From: Prochilodus magdalenae
Lineage: Eukaryota; Chordata; Actinopteri; Characiformes; Prochilodontidae
Assembly: GCA_024036415.1 (NCBI GenBank)
Contig: JAMWET010007208.1
Span: 484,501-548,500, forward strand
DNA length: 64,000 nt
Direction of reading: 5' to 3'
This document shows positions 32,933 through 43,859 of this stretch, piece after piece; within the stretch, counting starts at the first letter, position 1; each line of letters opens with the position of its first letter. The notes under the pieces are model-generated. The model did not search any database. It worked only from the letters and a program-made list of their open reading frames with translations, and was not told the origin of the DNA. The translations under genes and the position numbers were made by a program.

Positions 32933-33165
32933 CAACATTTATTTATATAGCGCCTTTTACAACAGATGTTGTCACAAAGCAGCCTTACAAAGAATTTGGT
33001 GTCAGAGCCCCCAATGAGCAAGCCAAGGGTGACGGCGGTAAGGAGACACTCCCTCAGTTCAAAAGGAAGAAATCTCAAGAGGAACCAAGACGCTCCGTGT
33101 CTAGAAAAAAATGGGGCTGGGAAAACACACATCAGCCTTTCAGACAAGCTGGTGGGCTCTCACCT
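32933..33165 (-). repeat. Dispersed repeat family R1, copy 3
   Basis: Contains tatttatatagcgcctttta, gttgtcacaaagcagcctta, gcccccaatgagcaagcc, actccct and gaagaaatctcaagagg, as in copy 2, about 330 bp further left. Confidence 0.75.
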
Positions 33166-33439
33166 CTTCTAATATGCCTGTACCTCAATGACTGCATTTC
33201 TGAAAAACACTGCTCTAAGGAACCAACCATGCGAAAGAACAGTCCCTCTTTAACATCAAAGGTTCTGCGCTCTCCACTCAAGCTCCTGGTTACTATAAAT
33301 TAAATGAACTGAAGTAAGAAAGGAATATGGTCTTCTTAAAGATGAACTTCTGGAAGAAGCTCTACCTGCTGCAGGCCCTAATGGTCTAGTGGTCGAGGCC
33401 CTAATGGTCTAAAGGTCGAGTCCATCCTCACATGACCCA

Positions 33440-33715
33440 TAACCATCTGGTTTGTTTCCTCCACCTCACCAGAGCAAACCAAACTCTAGTGCATGATGAG
33501 GACAGCAGAGCAGATCACTGGATGTAATCTGTTAGTGCTATAAGACAACAGCAGGCTGATGAAGTGCTGGCAAGATGACAGATGACCCCTCTCATGATAG
33601 ATATCACCTCTTCCAGACACTAACCTCTGGTAGAAGACTCAGGGCCATCCAAACCAGCACAACAAGTCATGCTAGCAGCTTTAACCCCAGGGCTGTAGCT
33701 CAGACCTGCATATGT
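33440..33715 (+). pseudogene. LINE C-terminal relic
   Basis: Plus-strand pieces MRTAEQITGCNLL (about 33495) and then DDPSHDRYHLFQTLTSGRRL with SSFNPRAVA (33577-33700). They match the C-terminal end of the same LINE group as 25.9 kb (..LQR..AE.IIG..; DPSHP..LF..LPSGRR; NSFFP.A). Stops separate the pieces. Confidence 0.65.
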
Positions 33716-33725
33716 ATAGAATATA

Positions 33726-34912
33726 TAGTATCTCACAAAATTGAGAGGCTCACATTTTTATATATATTTTATTTTGTATTTTTATGGGACAACACTGATG
33801 ATATGACACTTTGATGCGATGTAAAGTAGTCAGTGTTGAGCTTGTGCAACAGTGTAAATTAGCTGTGCCCTCAAAATAACTCAACACATGGCCATTAATG
33901 CCCAAACCACTGGCAATGAAAGTGAGTCCACCCCTACGTGAAAATGGCCAAACTGTGCCCAATGAGCCAATTCCCTCCCTGGTGTCATGTGACTCGTTAG
34001 TGTCACAAGGTCTCAGGTGTGAATGGGGAGCAGGTGTGTTCAATTTGGTGTTATCGCTCTCACACTCTCATATTGGTCACTGTGTTCAACATGGCACCTC
34101 ATAGCAAAGAACTCTCTGAGGATCTGAAAAAAAAAGTGCTGCTCTACATAAAGATGGCTTTGGCTGCCAGCACCCTGACACTGAGCTGCAGCACGTTGGC
34201 CAAGACCATACAGCGGTTTAACTGGAGAGGCTCCACTCAGAACAAGCCTCTCCATGGTCCACCAAAGTACGCGCTCAGTGAGTGCATGTGCTCAGTGTCA
34301 TATCCAGACATTGTTTTTTGAAAATAGACGTAGGAGTGCTGCCCGCATTGCTGCAGAGGTTAAAGATTCCCAGAAGGAAGCCTCTTGTAAAGATGACGCA
34401 CAAGAAAACCTCCAAACAGTATCGCTGAAGACAAGCAGACCAAAGATATGTACTGTGGAGACTGAGATGAACTTATTTGGTTCAGACGGTGTCAAGCATG
34501 TGTGGTGGGAGTGTGTGAACTACAATTCATTGAGGGAATCATGAACGCCAACATGTATTGTGAAATGGTGAAATGTGCTAGAATGGCCAAGCATGTCTCA
34601 GGACTTGATATTATATTCAGCATCTGTGGGGCATCCTCAAACAAAAGGTGGAGGAGCGCAAAGTCTCTAACATCCACCAGCTGTGAGATGTCATCATGGA
34701 GGAGTAGAAGAGGATTCAAGTGGCAACCTGTGAACCTCTAGTGAACTCCATGCCCAAGAGAGTTAGGGCAGTTCTGGAAAATAATGGTGGCCATACGAAA
34801 TATTGGCCATTTTCACTTAGGGGTGAACTCCCTTTCGTGGCCAGTGGTTTAGACATTAATGGCTGTGTGTTGAGTTATTTTGAGGGCACAAAAAAATGTC
34901 CTATAAAAAGAC
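33726..34912 (+). mobile_element. Tc1-like transposon, decayed, with long internal TIR match
   Basis: The left TIR block gtgccctcaaaataactcaa through cccctacgtgaaaatggcca (33867-33952) is matched in reverse complement at 34797-34890 (tggccattttcacttagggg .. gagttattttgagggcac). The outer part of the left TIR (gtatctcacaaaa.., 33727-33866) has no partner on the right, so the right end is truncated. Inside is a transposase relic at about 34091-34750: MAPHSKELSEDLKKKVLLYI, TLSCSTLAKTIQRFNW, then broken frames and a short C-terminal end. The DDE residues cannot be found in one frame. Confidence 0.75.
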
Positions 34913-34984
34913 AATAATAAAAAAACAAGACAAATTCCTTGTATTTGTAATGAAATAAAGAGATTCTGATTCTGGTATCGCCAA

Positions 34985-35255
34985 CAGCGTAGTCAGAAAA
35001 TCAAAGAAAGGCCAGAAAAGTTCAGAACAGAATGAAAAGGTCAGGATTGCAAACTAAGTTTGGCAAAGCTTTGTGGAGAACCACAAGAAGACATGGGGCT
35101 GATCATTCCTTCATATAGGCGTCATCTGAAATCAGTCAGAATGGTGCCGTAAAGTATTTGTGGCAATCTGTCCTATGTCAGGACAAAAGATTCCGGAATG
35201 ATGAGCACAGAGTTAAGTCAATGAGATTTTATTACACAGGATCTAATCCAAACAA

Positions 35256-35332
<77 letters not shown>

Positions 35333-35693
35333 GCGAAGGTCGCTAACAACAGGTAAATACCAGGTCAGAGAGGGAATGAGCCAACAGAGTAGTTGGAAAA
35401 TCGAAGAAAGACCAATACCAGAAAAGTTCAGAACAGAATGAAAAGCACAGGATTGCAAACTAAGTTTGGCAAAGCTTTGTGGAGAACCACCAGAAGACAT
35501 GGGGCTGATCATTCCTTCATATAGGCGTCATCTTAAAACCACAAAGCCCAAAGTGAAATCAGTCAGAATGGTGCCGTAAAGTATTTGTGGAAATTTGTCC
35601 TATGTCAGGACAAAAGATTCCGGAATGATGAGCACAGAGTTAAAAGTCAATGTGATTTTACACAAGATCTAATCCAAACAAGCAGAGAGAGGA

Positions 35694-35728
<35 letters not shown>

Positions 35729-36080
35729 GTCGCTAACAACAGGTGAATACCAGGTCAGAGAGGGAATGAGCCAACAGTGTAGTCGGAAAATCGAAGAAAG
35801 ACCAATACCAGAAAAGTTCCGAACAGAATGAAAAGCTCTGGATTGCAAACTAAGTTTGGCAAAGCTTTGTGGAGAACCACCAGAGGACATGGGGCTTATA
35901 CTGTAAAAAAAATTTTTTTTTTTTGTAATGAAATAAAAAGATTCTGATTCTGGTATCACCAAACCTTTTCCCCATGTGGGAATTCTGATCATTTCTTCAT
36001 ATAGGCGTCATCTTTAAAACCACAAAGCCCAAAGTGAAATCAGTCAGAATGGTGCCATAAAGTATTTGTGGAAATGTCTT
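34985..36080 (-). repeat. Gypsy-type LTR copies in tandem (period about 427 bp)
   Basis: tgtcaggacaaaagattccg begins copies at 35176 and 35603; a partial copy ends at 35170. Each continues ..atgatgagcacagagtta, a GA-rich tract, ggtcgctaacaacaggt, agagagggaatgagccaaca, ggattgcaaactaagtttgg, caaagctttgtggag and agtcagaatggtgcc. The start and the orientation match the gypsy LTR at 30521. No internal retroelement sequence lies between copies; the third copy carries an extra segment around 35895-35975. Confidence 0.75.
35256..35329. repeat. (GA)n microsatellite within an LTR copy
   Basis: About 36 uninterrupted GA units. The neighbouring LTR copies have only about 20 GA at 35686-35726 and 11 at 36817-36839. 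Confidence 0.95.
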
Positions 36081-36729
36081 GACAAGCCTAACAACCTGGA
36101 TGGGTATGCAGATGAGGTCATATGCTTCTATGAGTAGTTTTCTTATCGAATACTATCTACATGTATAACAATAACAACCCCTGGTTCCCCAGTGTGTGCC
36201 ACTGAGTTCAGGGAACTGCCTATGGCTAGAAGTATTACCTAAGCAAAGCAATAAATCTGCCAAACACAAATATGGAGAAAGCTGGATTAGCACTTCTCCT
36301 TAGTTGACTGTTCCTCTGTACTCCAAACCATTAATTAACAAACCCCTCTGACCACAAACCAACCTTTCCCCAGTCGCACTGCCTACGACTGCAGGGTTGA
36401 GGGAACAGAAGTTAACCACACACGTCTTCCTTCCAAGCAAGTCTAAAGTATACAATACCACAAATGTATATACTTCACCAGGTACCCCCACCTTTTTGCT
36501 GTCCCATCTATACGGCAAATGGCATTGCTAGATTGGAAAGCGTATGTGAGGAGGACTACCCACTGGAGGGCCTTACATGATAATGGGACTACTCAACCAC
36601 AGCCCTCACACATCCGCCAAAAGAGACATACAAAATGCAAACGAGATTAACAAAAAAGGCAGGGCAATAAGAAGGAAGTTGAAGTGTATTAGGTTTCCGG
36701 GTATTCCCCTCCCAGAGGGCATCAGTCCA
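36081..36729. other. Stretch without a recognised gene
   Basis: Sequence between LTR copies, with no recognised domain; the 36300-36518 minus frame is unsupported. The end, cccctcccagagggcatcagt, recalls an LTR U3. Confidence 0.35.
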
Positions 36730-37143
36730 TGTCAGGACAAAAGACTCCGGAATGATGAGTGCAGAGTTAAGTCAATGTGATTTTATTACACAAGAGATCT
36801 AATCCAAACAAGCAGAGAAAGAGAGAGAGAGAGAGAGAGGAGGCGTAGGTCGCTAACAACAGGTGAATCATGGGTGTGGTAGTGGCGGGAAAAGTGGACC
36901 TGACTACCCACTGCCCGAGTAGGGAGAGGGGCCCATTTTTTTTGCTCACGTTCCTCGTGTACTGGCATGGATAGGGGCCCACTGACATTGAGAGTGTACA
37001 GGGCCCAGAATTTGCTGCTACGCCCCTGAGGTGAACACTAGGTCAGAGAGGGAATGAGCCAACAGAGTAGTCGGAAAATCGAAGAAAGGCCAATACCAGA
37101 AAGGTTCAGAACAGCTCAGGATTGCAAACTAAGTTTGGCAAAG

Positions 37144-38650
37144 CAAATTGCGAATAAAAACTGAATGCAATGATGTGGAGGTGCCAACATCTAATATTTT
37201 ATTCAGACTAGAACACGAATCACAGATCAAAAGTTTAAACTGAGAGAATGTATCATTTTAATGGGAAAAATATGTTGTTTCAAAATTTCATGGCGTCAAC
37301 AAATCCCAAAAAAGTTGGGACAAGGCCATTTTTACCACTGTGTGGCATCCCCCCCTTCTTCTTACAACACTCAACAGATGTCTGGGAACAGAGGAGACCA
37401 GTTTCTCAAGTTTAGAAATAGGAATGCTCTCCCATTCATGTCTAATACAGGCCTCTAACTGTTCAATCGTCTTGGGCCTTCTTTGTCGCACCTTCCTCTT
37501 TATGATGCGCCAAATGTTCTCTATAGGTGAAAGATCTGGACTGCAGGCTGTCCATTTCAGTACCTGGATCCTTCTCCTACATAGCCATGATGTTGTGATG
37601 GCTGCAGAATGTGGTCTGGCATTATCTTGTTGAAAAATGCAGGGTCTTCCCTGAAAGAGATGACGTCTAGATGGGAGCATATGTTGTTCTAGAACCTGAA
37701 CATAGTTCCCTGCATTAATGGTGCCTTTCCAGACATGCAAGCTGCCCATGCCACAAGCACTCATGCAACGCCATACCATCTGTAATGCAGGCTTCTGAAC
37801 GAAGCGTTGATAACAACTTGGGTAATCCTTGTCCTCTCTGGTCCGGATGACATGGCATCCCAGTGTTCCATAAAGAACTTCAAATCGTGACTCATCTGAC
37901 CACAGAACAGTCTTCAATTTTGCCACACTCCATTTTAAAAGACCCCTGGCCCAGTGCAAACGTCTGAGCTTGTGGAGCTTGCTTAGAAATGGCTTCCTTT
38001 TTGCACTATAGAGTTTCAGCTGGCAGCTGGAAGTATTCCTGAGCCCATTCTGTTATTTCTCTGACAGTGGCATTCCTGTTTGAGGTGCAGTGACGAAATC
38101 ACGAGCATCCAGTAGAGTTTTACGGCCTTGACCCTTATGCACAGTGATTGTTCCAGATTCTCTGAATCATTTGATGATGTTATGCACGGTTGATGATGAT
38201 AACTTAAAAGTCTTTGCTATTTTACGCTGGGTAACACCATTCTGGTATTGCTGCACTATCTTTCTGCGCAACAATGGTGGAATTGGTGATTCTCTTACCA
38301 TCTTGGCTTCAGAGAGACACTGACACTCTGAGAAGCTCTTTTTATACCCAATCATGTTGTCAATTGACCTAACTAGTGTTAATTGGTCTTCCAGCTGTTC
38401 GTTCCAGCTGTTTCCTTTTTCCATCCACTTATTGCTACTTGTCCCAACTTTTTGGGGATTTGTTGACGCCATGATATTTTGAAACAACATATTTTTCCCT
38501 TCAAATGATACATTCTCCCAGTTTAAACTTTTGATCTGTGATTCGTGTTCTATTCTGAATAAAATAATAGATGTTGGCACCTCCACATCATTGCATTCAG
38601 TTTTTATTCACAGTTTGTTTAGTGTCCCAACTTTTTTGGAATCCGGTTTG
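37144..38650 (-). mobile_element. Tc1-like transposon with ~200-bp inverted repeats
   Basis: The left side, aataaaaactgaatgcaatg (37154) through gatgtggaggtgcc, aacatatttttccc-type sequence and tttgttgacgccatgaaat, is the reverse complement of 38436-38612. The right side continues to the full outer end (cacagtttgtttagtgtcccaactttttt .. aatccggtttgta). About 40 nt of the outer left TIR are missing, so the copy is truncated there. The outer flank on both sides is LTR sequence. Confidence 0.85.
37288..38470 (-). pseudogene. Tc1-like transposase, inactivated
   Basis: The N-terminal frame (minus, from about 38470) has a helix-turn-helix region (IPPLLRRKIVQQYQNGVTQR, KIAKTFKLSSSTVHNIIK) and then stops at about 38168-38170. 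The catalytic frame (37959-37288) holds all three acidic residues of a DD34E transposase: VLWSDESRFEV, FQQDNARPHSA and SPDLSPIENIWRII, with exactly 34 residues between the second Asp and the Glu. Between them the frame is broken again (38160-37960). The protein would bind the TIRs and cut at TA sites; this copy cannot encode it. The first stop sits in the dinucleotide context of a CGA-to-TGA change. Confidence 0.85.
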
Positions 38651-38821
38651 TATGTGTACGTGTGTTAATGGGAATCAGCTGTGTTAAAACACCGGAGAGC
38701 CAGATCGAATTAGAGATGCCAATTGGGAGCATGTGGCAGTGATGTTCCCGAGTGTAGCTCTCTGGGAAATGGAGCCTGGAAGAGCGGAGGAGACAGGGAA
38801 ATCTGGAAGTTTGACACTATA

Positions 38822-39285
38822 ATGTTACACCCACTATTCCCTGTCACCCAATCAGTCCTGTGCCAGCTCTCCAGAATATCAGATTCACCTGGTGTCGATT
38901 TAGTCTCCCTGTATTTAAACGCCATTCAAACACTTCCTCAAGCGAAGTTTTGCCAAACCCTTAGTTTGTAATCCTGAGCGGTCTTACTGTTGTTGGAGCT
39001 GATCTCATTTTGTTCTCTGGCATTCAATCTCTCTTTTTATCCCCCTTGGCTTTGATCTCAATTTGCTCCTGGCTTTTGATCTCCGTTTGTTCTCTGGCTA
39101 TTCTCTCTGTTTCGCACCTGTATTCTGGTATCTCCACCGACTGCAACTTCTGGTTCTGACCTTTGCCTGTTTCCTGACTCCGTATCTCGCCCTCCTCTTC
39201 ATGTTTGGTTGTGTTTTGCTGCTTTGTTCAACTTTCCCATTGTTCAATAAAGGCCTGCCTGTGTCGGTCCGGGTTCTTTGTTCAT
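38822..39285 (+). mobile_element. Gypsy-type LTR, plus orientation, 5'-truncated
   Basis: From gttacacccactattccctg through tcacccaatcagt, cacctg, ctccctgtatttaaacgcc, cacttcctcaagcgaagttttgcc it follows 13531-13665 of the other plus-strand LTR. It carries a TATA-like gtatttaaac and a polyadenylation-like caataaagg (39244). It abuts the minus-strand LTR end at 38818 head to head. Its own U3 start is missing. Confidence 0.65.
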
Positions 39286-39339
39286 GAAAAGTTAATGAAA
39301 GTAAATAAAGAAAAAATAATATTTAACAATGTGAAACAC

Positions 39340-40205
39340 AAGGGCCATACCTCCCTCTCACCCCTTGGTGTAGTTAAGGCCTGCCTGCTACCCACTTTCT
39401 CCCATCTCCATCACTGAGCAGCTGGTCCTGATGGTATCTTAACTGCAACATTCATTGCTCTCCAATCTTCACTGATCTCTTCAGTCCATGACTAAGCCCC
39501 TGTGTGCTTTACAGCCTCTGTTATTATACCAGTTCCTAAAAAGAGGAAGATCTCCTTCCTGAATGACTACAGGCCATACTGGCCAGTAGATATAACTATG
39601 ACCTCCAGGAGCTTATAGGTTTGTAGATTACGACATTGGTTTGTACTATATCCTTCAGCACCTGGGTGGTCCTAACACTTAGCTCTGCATTCAACATCAT
39701 TATTCCTGACCTTCTACTAGATAAGCTTTATCAGCTCAATTTGCCTGCCATTGTATCCTCAACTTCTTGTCTCATAGGAAACGTCAGGGTTGGTGACCAC
39801 ATTTCCACCTCATTTCTCTGCACCAGCAACTGCAGTTCCGACTGTAAAATGTGTTACGTTTGCGGATGACTTTTCACTAGTCAGTCACTGATGATAACAT
39901 CCAGGAGGAAATTATGTGGCCAGTGTCATGGTCTATAGCTAACAACCTGGAGAAACAAAATCTGGAGATAATTACTGATTTCAGAAATAACCCATCCCAC
40001 AGCCTTCACTGGAAATACCCAGATCTACAGCCTTACAGTTATCCGGGCACCACAATTCAACAGGGTCTTAAACAGGACCAGCAGAACACTGTAGTATCAA
40101 GGAGACCCATCAGCCTGTGGATTTCCTGTGACACCTCAGGAAATTTGGGCTGCGTCCAGCACTGTTGGTCCAGATCTAGATTACCATAATAGACTCCATC
40201 ACCAC
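39340..40205 (+). pseudogene. LINE relic, RT part
   Basis: Plus-strand fragments in several frames follow the order of the fish APE-type LINE RT: a PDGI-like region (ctggtcctgatggtatctta), PVPKKRKIS with LNDYRP-like sequence (39530-39575), AFNIIIPDLLLDKL (39690-39730), RLRMTF (FADD position, about 39860) and NNLEKQNLEIITDFRNN (39945-40000). Stops occur throughout. Confidence 0.6.
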
Positions 40206-40665
40206 ATCCACTTTCAACACTCATTTACTTCCAGTTTGTGAGTTTGATCCATGCTTTCATCTTGTGATAGTAGAAAGCACTGATTGAGAGAGGGTGGGGA
40301 AGAACTTGGACTGGAGTTCTGGGCAGATTCTGTTTGTAGCTGAACCACCACCCCCCACCCTCTTCATGACAGAGGTGGGACTAATATAGGTCTAAGGAAC
40401 AGGGAGGAAATTTGGTGTTGATAGGATTGGGAAAACCTTATGATGGGAACAGAAGGTGAGGATGTGAATACATAGGGCATTTGGTTGGAGGGAAGAGAGG
40501 GGGTTGACGAATGGTCCACCTCCACATTTCATGAAATTCCTCAGCTCCATTTTGTTTGTAAACGTTTTGCGTTTATATACATGAGTGTGTATATATAATG
40601 GATGTGTGTATATAATGGGTGTGTATTATATAGATGTGTTTTCTATATGTATGTTGCTAGACTTG
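40206..40665. other. Stretch without a recognised gene
   Basis: The first part is possibly LINE 3' sequence, then a gtgtgtatataatgg-type short repeat (40584-40650). Confidence 0.35.
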
Positions 40666-40669
40666 ATTG

Positions 40670-41945
40670 TTGACACCTGCTCGAAATGATACCTGGCAAA
40701 CTGATTCTTCACTATCCAACTTCACTACTACAATCTCAGCATAACTTCACCTCATACCTTTAAAGCTCAAACAGCAAGATTGTGAGGACTTGTTTGCTGA
40801 TTCCATAACGATAAATCCACTAAATGACCCAGGGGTTTATCACATCTCTCACTGTGATGGTGCCTATGTTTTTCACGTAGAGCTGCATCTGGGTAATTAT
40901 CTGCCTTCTTGATTTTGCTCTGTTCTTTTGATCTGATAGCCAAGTGGATCTTCACGCAAGTGAGTCCCTAGGCTTCAGATCAGCCAAAATCAATGAAAGC
41001 AGGTATGAAAGGAAGACTGTTGGTCACCAGCTTAGGCTGACCAACCCTTCCATAATGGCAGATGACACTATGTCATGACATAACATTCTACCAAGGCCTG
41101 TGGCCTGTCTTACTGTCAGTGTTACAAGCTGGTTACTTTTATCTTCTGATCAGATATTTATCTTTGTATTGTTGTATCTACAGGGGTTGGACAATGAAAC
41201 TGAAACACCTGGTTTTAGACCACAATCATTTATTAGTACGGTGTAGGGCCTCCTTTTGCGCCCAATACAGCGTCAGTTGGTCTTGGGAATGACATATACA
41301 AGTCCTGCACAGTGGTCAGAGGGAGTTTAAGCCATTCTTCTTGCAGGATAGTGGCCAGGTCACTACGTGATGCTGGTGGAGGTTCATCCTTCTTGGTGGT
41401 ATGCTGACATTACCCTGGATACCGTGGCTCTTGATACATCACAAAGACTTGTTGTCTTGGTCACAGATGCGCCAGCAAGACGTGCACCAGCAATTTGTCC
41501 TCTTTTGAACTCTGGTATGTCACCCATAATGCTGTGTGCATTGCAGTATTTTGAGCAGAACTGTGCTCTTACCTGCTAACTGAACCTTCACACTCTGCTC
41601 TTACTGGTGCAATGTGCAATTAATGAAGATTGGCCACCAGGCTGGTCCAATTTAGCCATGAGACTTCCCACACTAAAATGACATGTGTTTCAGTTTCATT
41701 GTCCAACCCCTGTATATAGAGTAAGACACATGGGGAGGGCCACAATTCTGCTGTAAGTAGTGTTCTTTTATTCAACACAAGGTTGAATAAATTGACTGCT
41801 CAGCTCTGCTTAGAACCTTCTTAAGATCCACGGTTGCAAAATGCTAATTCTTGTAATTATTTAACTGGTCTTAAGATTTTGATTAGGAGTGTATAAAGAC
41901 ACATGCACTCTAACTTCAAAGGCGGCTGCAGTTAGCCTGTTGCTT
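40670..41945 (+). repeat. Duplicated segment D, copy 1 (copy 2 at 45938-46535)
   Basis: Shared landmarks with copy 2: gttgacacc, tctcagcataacttcacct, acctttaaagc, ttgtgaggacttgttt, gatttt..gctctgttctttt with gatctga, ccaagtggatcttcacgcaa followed by gtgagtc, atcta..gagtaagacaca and cactctaactt. Copy 1 contains the 532-bp transposon at 41181-41712 and extra sequence around 41785-41900. No coding frame; identity unknown. Confidence 0.85.
41181..41712. mobile_element. 532-bp non-autonomous DNA transposon with TA target duplication
   Basis: The terminal inverted repeats are caggggttggacaatgaaac (left) and the reverse complement of gtttcattgtccaacccctg (right); the match extends further inward with tgaaaca. 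TA dinucleotides flank both ends (41179-41180, 41713-41714). Copy 2 of the host segment has an uninterrupted ..atctatgtggagtaag.. at 46407-46422, an empty site with a single TA. The interior resembles, from memory, a common fish Tc1-like element; no intact transposase is present. Confidence 0.92.
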
Positions 41946-42169
41946 TGCCCTGATGGAATGGATCGATGTCACCAAGCTGTCTTTGCTAGAAGCGACTTAA
42001 TCACTCCATATATACAGTCCCAAAAGCGGTGGACGTCCGAGTCTGGTTTTAAAACACTGATAACAGCCTATACACAGCGCTTGCTTGATGGATTAGTCAC
42101 CACAACATTGTGTCATCAGCGTTTGCAATCTATGCACTTTGTGCTAATAAACTCCTGTGATTAGATTAG

Positions 42170-42765
42170 ATTTTAGATTAGACTGAACTTGTTTCATTGT
42201 AACTTGCTTATTGTCTTTGTGCAGATAAGGAGCCAATGAAATGCAGTTAGCATCTAACCAGAAGTACGAAATACTGTTTCCTTAGTTAAGGAAAGTTAAT
42301 GAAGGTTAAGGAAATGTACTGTTATGTAGCTAAGGAAGCTACATAACAAAAAATGAGAACCCTGGTTGCTACATGGGTCACTGGGTTCCCCTTTCCCCTT
42401 ATCAGTTTTTTTCTTAAACGTGTTCTTAATTAAGGTCCTAAGAAAAAGTCAGATTCATGTCGTATTCATAAACCACAGAACTGTTTGTCCCTTCTGTGTA
42501 GATTTTTATTTAACCTAAGACCAAATCCTAACTATGAAATCTTGTAAGTGGGTTTTAATTGTCTTCCTAAGAACAGCTGGTGAAAGAAGTTTCATATAGT
42601 CATGTATTATATTGGTAGACAAGCACTTCAGCACTTTCATTATGAGCACTCGTTATAATACGGTATAGATTACATATAAAGTGCAGGAAAAGCTATGCAA
42701 ATTTATCGTATGTACAATTATGGACAGAATCTATGCATCATAGATGGATTAATATAATATAGCCT
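42170..42765. other. Stretch without a recognised gene
   Basis: Short repeats gttaaggaaa/gttaatgaag at 42285-42330. No coding evidence. Confidence 0.35.
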
Positions 42766-42769
42766 ATGT

Positions 42770-43245
42770 AGCCAGAAGAGTTTGCTCCTCTGCCTTCACA
42801 TGCATACGAACTGGAGTGACATCCCATTCCAAATCCATAGGGTTAAATATGATGTCGGCCCACCCTTTGAAGCTACAACAGCTTCAAGTCTTCTGGGAAG
42901 GCTTTCCACAAGGTTTAGAAATGTGTTTATGGAAATTTCTGACCATTCTTCCAGAAGTGCATTTATGAGGTCAGAAACTGATGTTGGACGAGAAGGCCTG
43001 GCTCGCAGTCTTCGCTCTAATTCATACCAAAGGTGTTCTATAGAACACCACTGATATATCAGGTTGGGGTCAGGACTTCCACACCAAACTCGTTCATCCA
43101 TGTCTTTATGGACCTTGCTTTGGGACTGGTGCACAGTCATGTTTGAACAGGACAAGGGCCATGCCCAAACTGTTACCTCAAAGTTGGGTGTACGAAATTG
43201 CCCTAAATCTCTTGGTATGCTGAAGCATTAAAGCTAAGGGGCAAC
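42770..43245 (-). pseudogene. Tc1-like transposase C-terminal relic
   Basis: The minus-strand frame 43155-42796 reads ..PNLIYQWCSIEHLWYELERR, then RPSRPTSVSDLINALLEEWS, FLNLVESLPRRLEAVVASKG and GPTSY. This is the C-terminal end of a Tc1 transposase: the E-motif region (here IEHLW), the helix before WE.I, and the closing R.GG.T.Y. The region up to 43245 (ggacaagggccatgcccaaa) fits further upstream parts in other frames. The first two catalytic Asp are not seen. Confidence 0.65.
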
Positions 43246-43249
43246 TTTA

Positions 43250-43855
43250 CACTTGGCACAATGGTTATAGCAATAATTCTAATGTGACGGTTGCCGTGCT
43301 ACGTCAAGTGCTTGGGCAAGACTTGATGACATGTGGAATTTGGCAATACCTACCTGTGAGGACTGGCTTGGCTACAAGTGCGGTGACGTGTCATGATTCA
43401 AAACAGATTCAAAACATTTTGCCATGCTCAGAAAATTCTGAAAATTTACTTTAGTTACTTAGTTTAGTTTACTTTAACTTTGAGCACTTGTTTTGAATCT
43501 TAAAGGCCAGTTCTCAGTTCTCATACTTTCATAAAAGTAAGCTTAGCAGACAAAACATTAGGCATCTTGTATGTTTAAGGTGGTAGTACCTTCAGGTTCC
43601 TGCAGAAGCCGCAGCACGAGGATGATGGGGCTATAAATACCCGCAGGGTGTGAGTGACAGGATTCATAGATCGTGAGAAGGTGGCACAGTGACTGGCTAA
43701 AAGGAGTGACTGCATTTGGGTGTGCTAAAAGGCCATAGTGTGAAGCAAGTAGCTGAATTTGTCATACCGGTAAACCCGTCAGTGGCTAAAATCCCAGTCA
43801 GGGAATTCTCCTCAGAATTGTGCCAGGGAAGGCATCCACCATTAATAGTTTTATG
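43250..43855. other. Stretch without a recognised gene
   Basis: No coding evidence. Confidence 0.35.
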
Positions 43856-43859
43856 AAAT

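Larger units (their letters stand above)
36730..38818 (-). mobile_element. Gypsy-type LTR split by a Tc1 element
   Basis: The left part, 36730-37143, follows the tandem copies (tgtcaggacaaaagactccg .. ggattgcaaactaagtttgg caaagc). It contains an additional segment at about 36870-37030. The right part, about 38655-38818 (attgggagcatgtggcag, gtagctctctgggaaatggag, cctggaagagcg, tttgaca), follows the U3 end of the gypsy LTR at 30955-31052 (attgggagcacgtgag, gtagccctctgggaagtggag, tccggaagagcg, gtgtgaca). The Tc1 copy at 37144-38650 lies between. Confidence 0.7.

Noticed and set aside
35243..35992. Open frames with poly-SL ends (89 and 107 codons)
   Set aside because: Translations of GA tracts within LTR copies.
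37340..37633. 97-codon plus-strand frame
   Set aside because: Shadow of the Tc1 transposase catalytic domain on the opposite strand.
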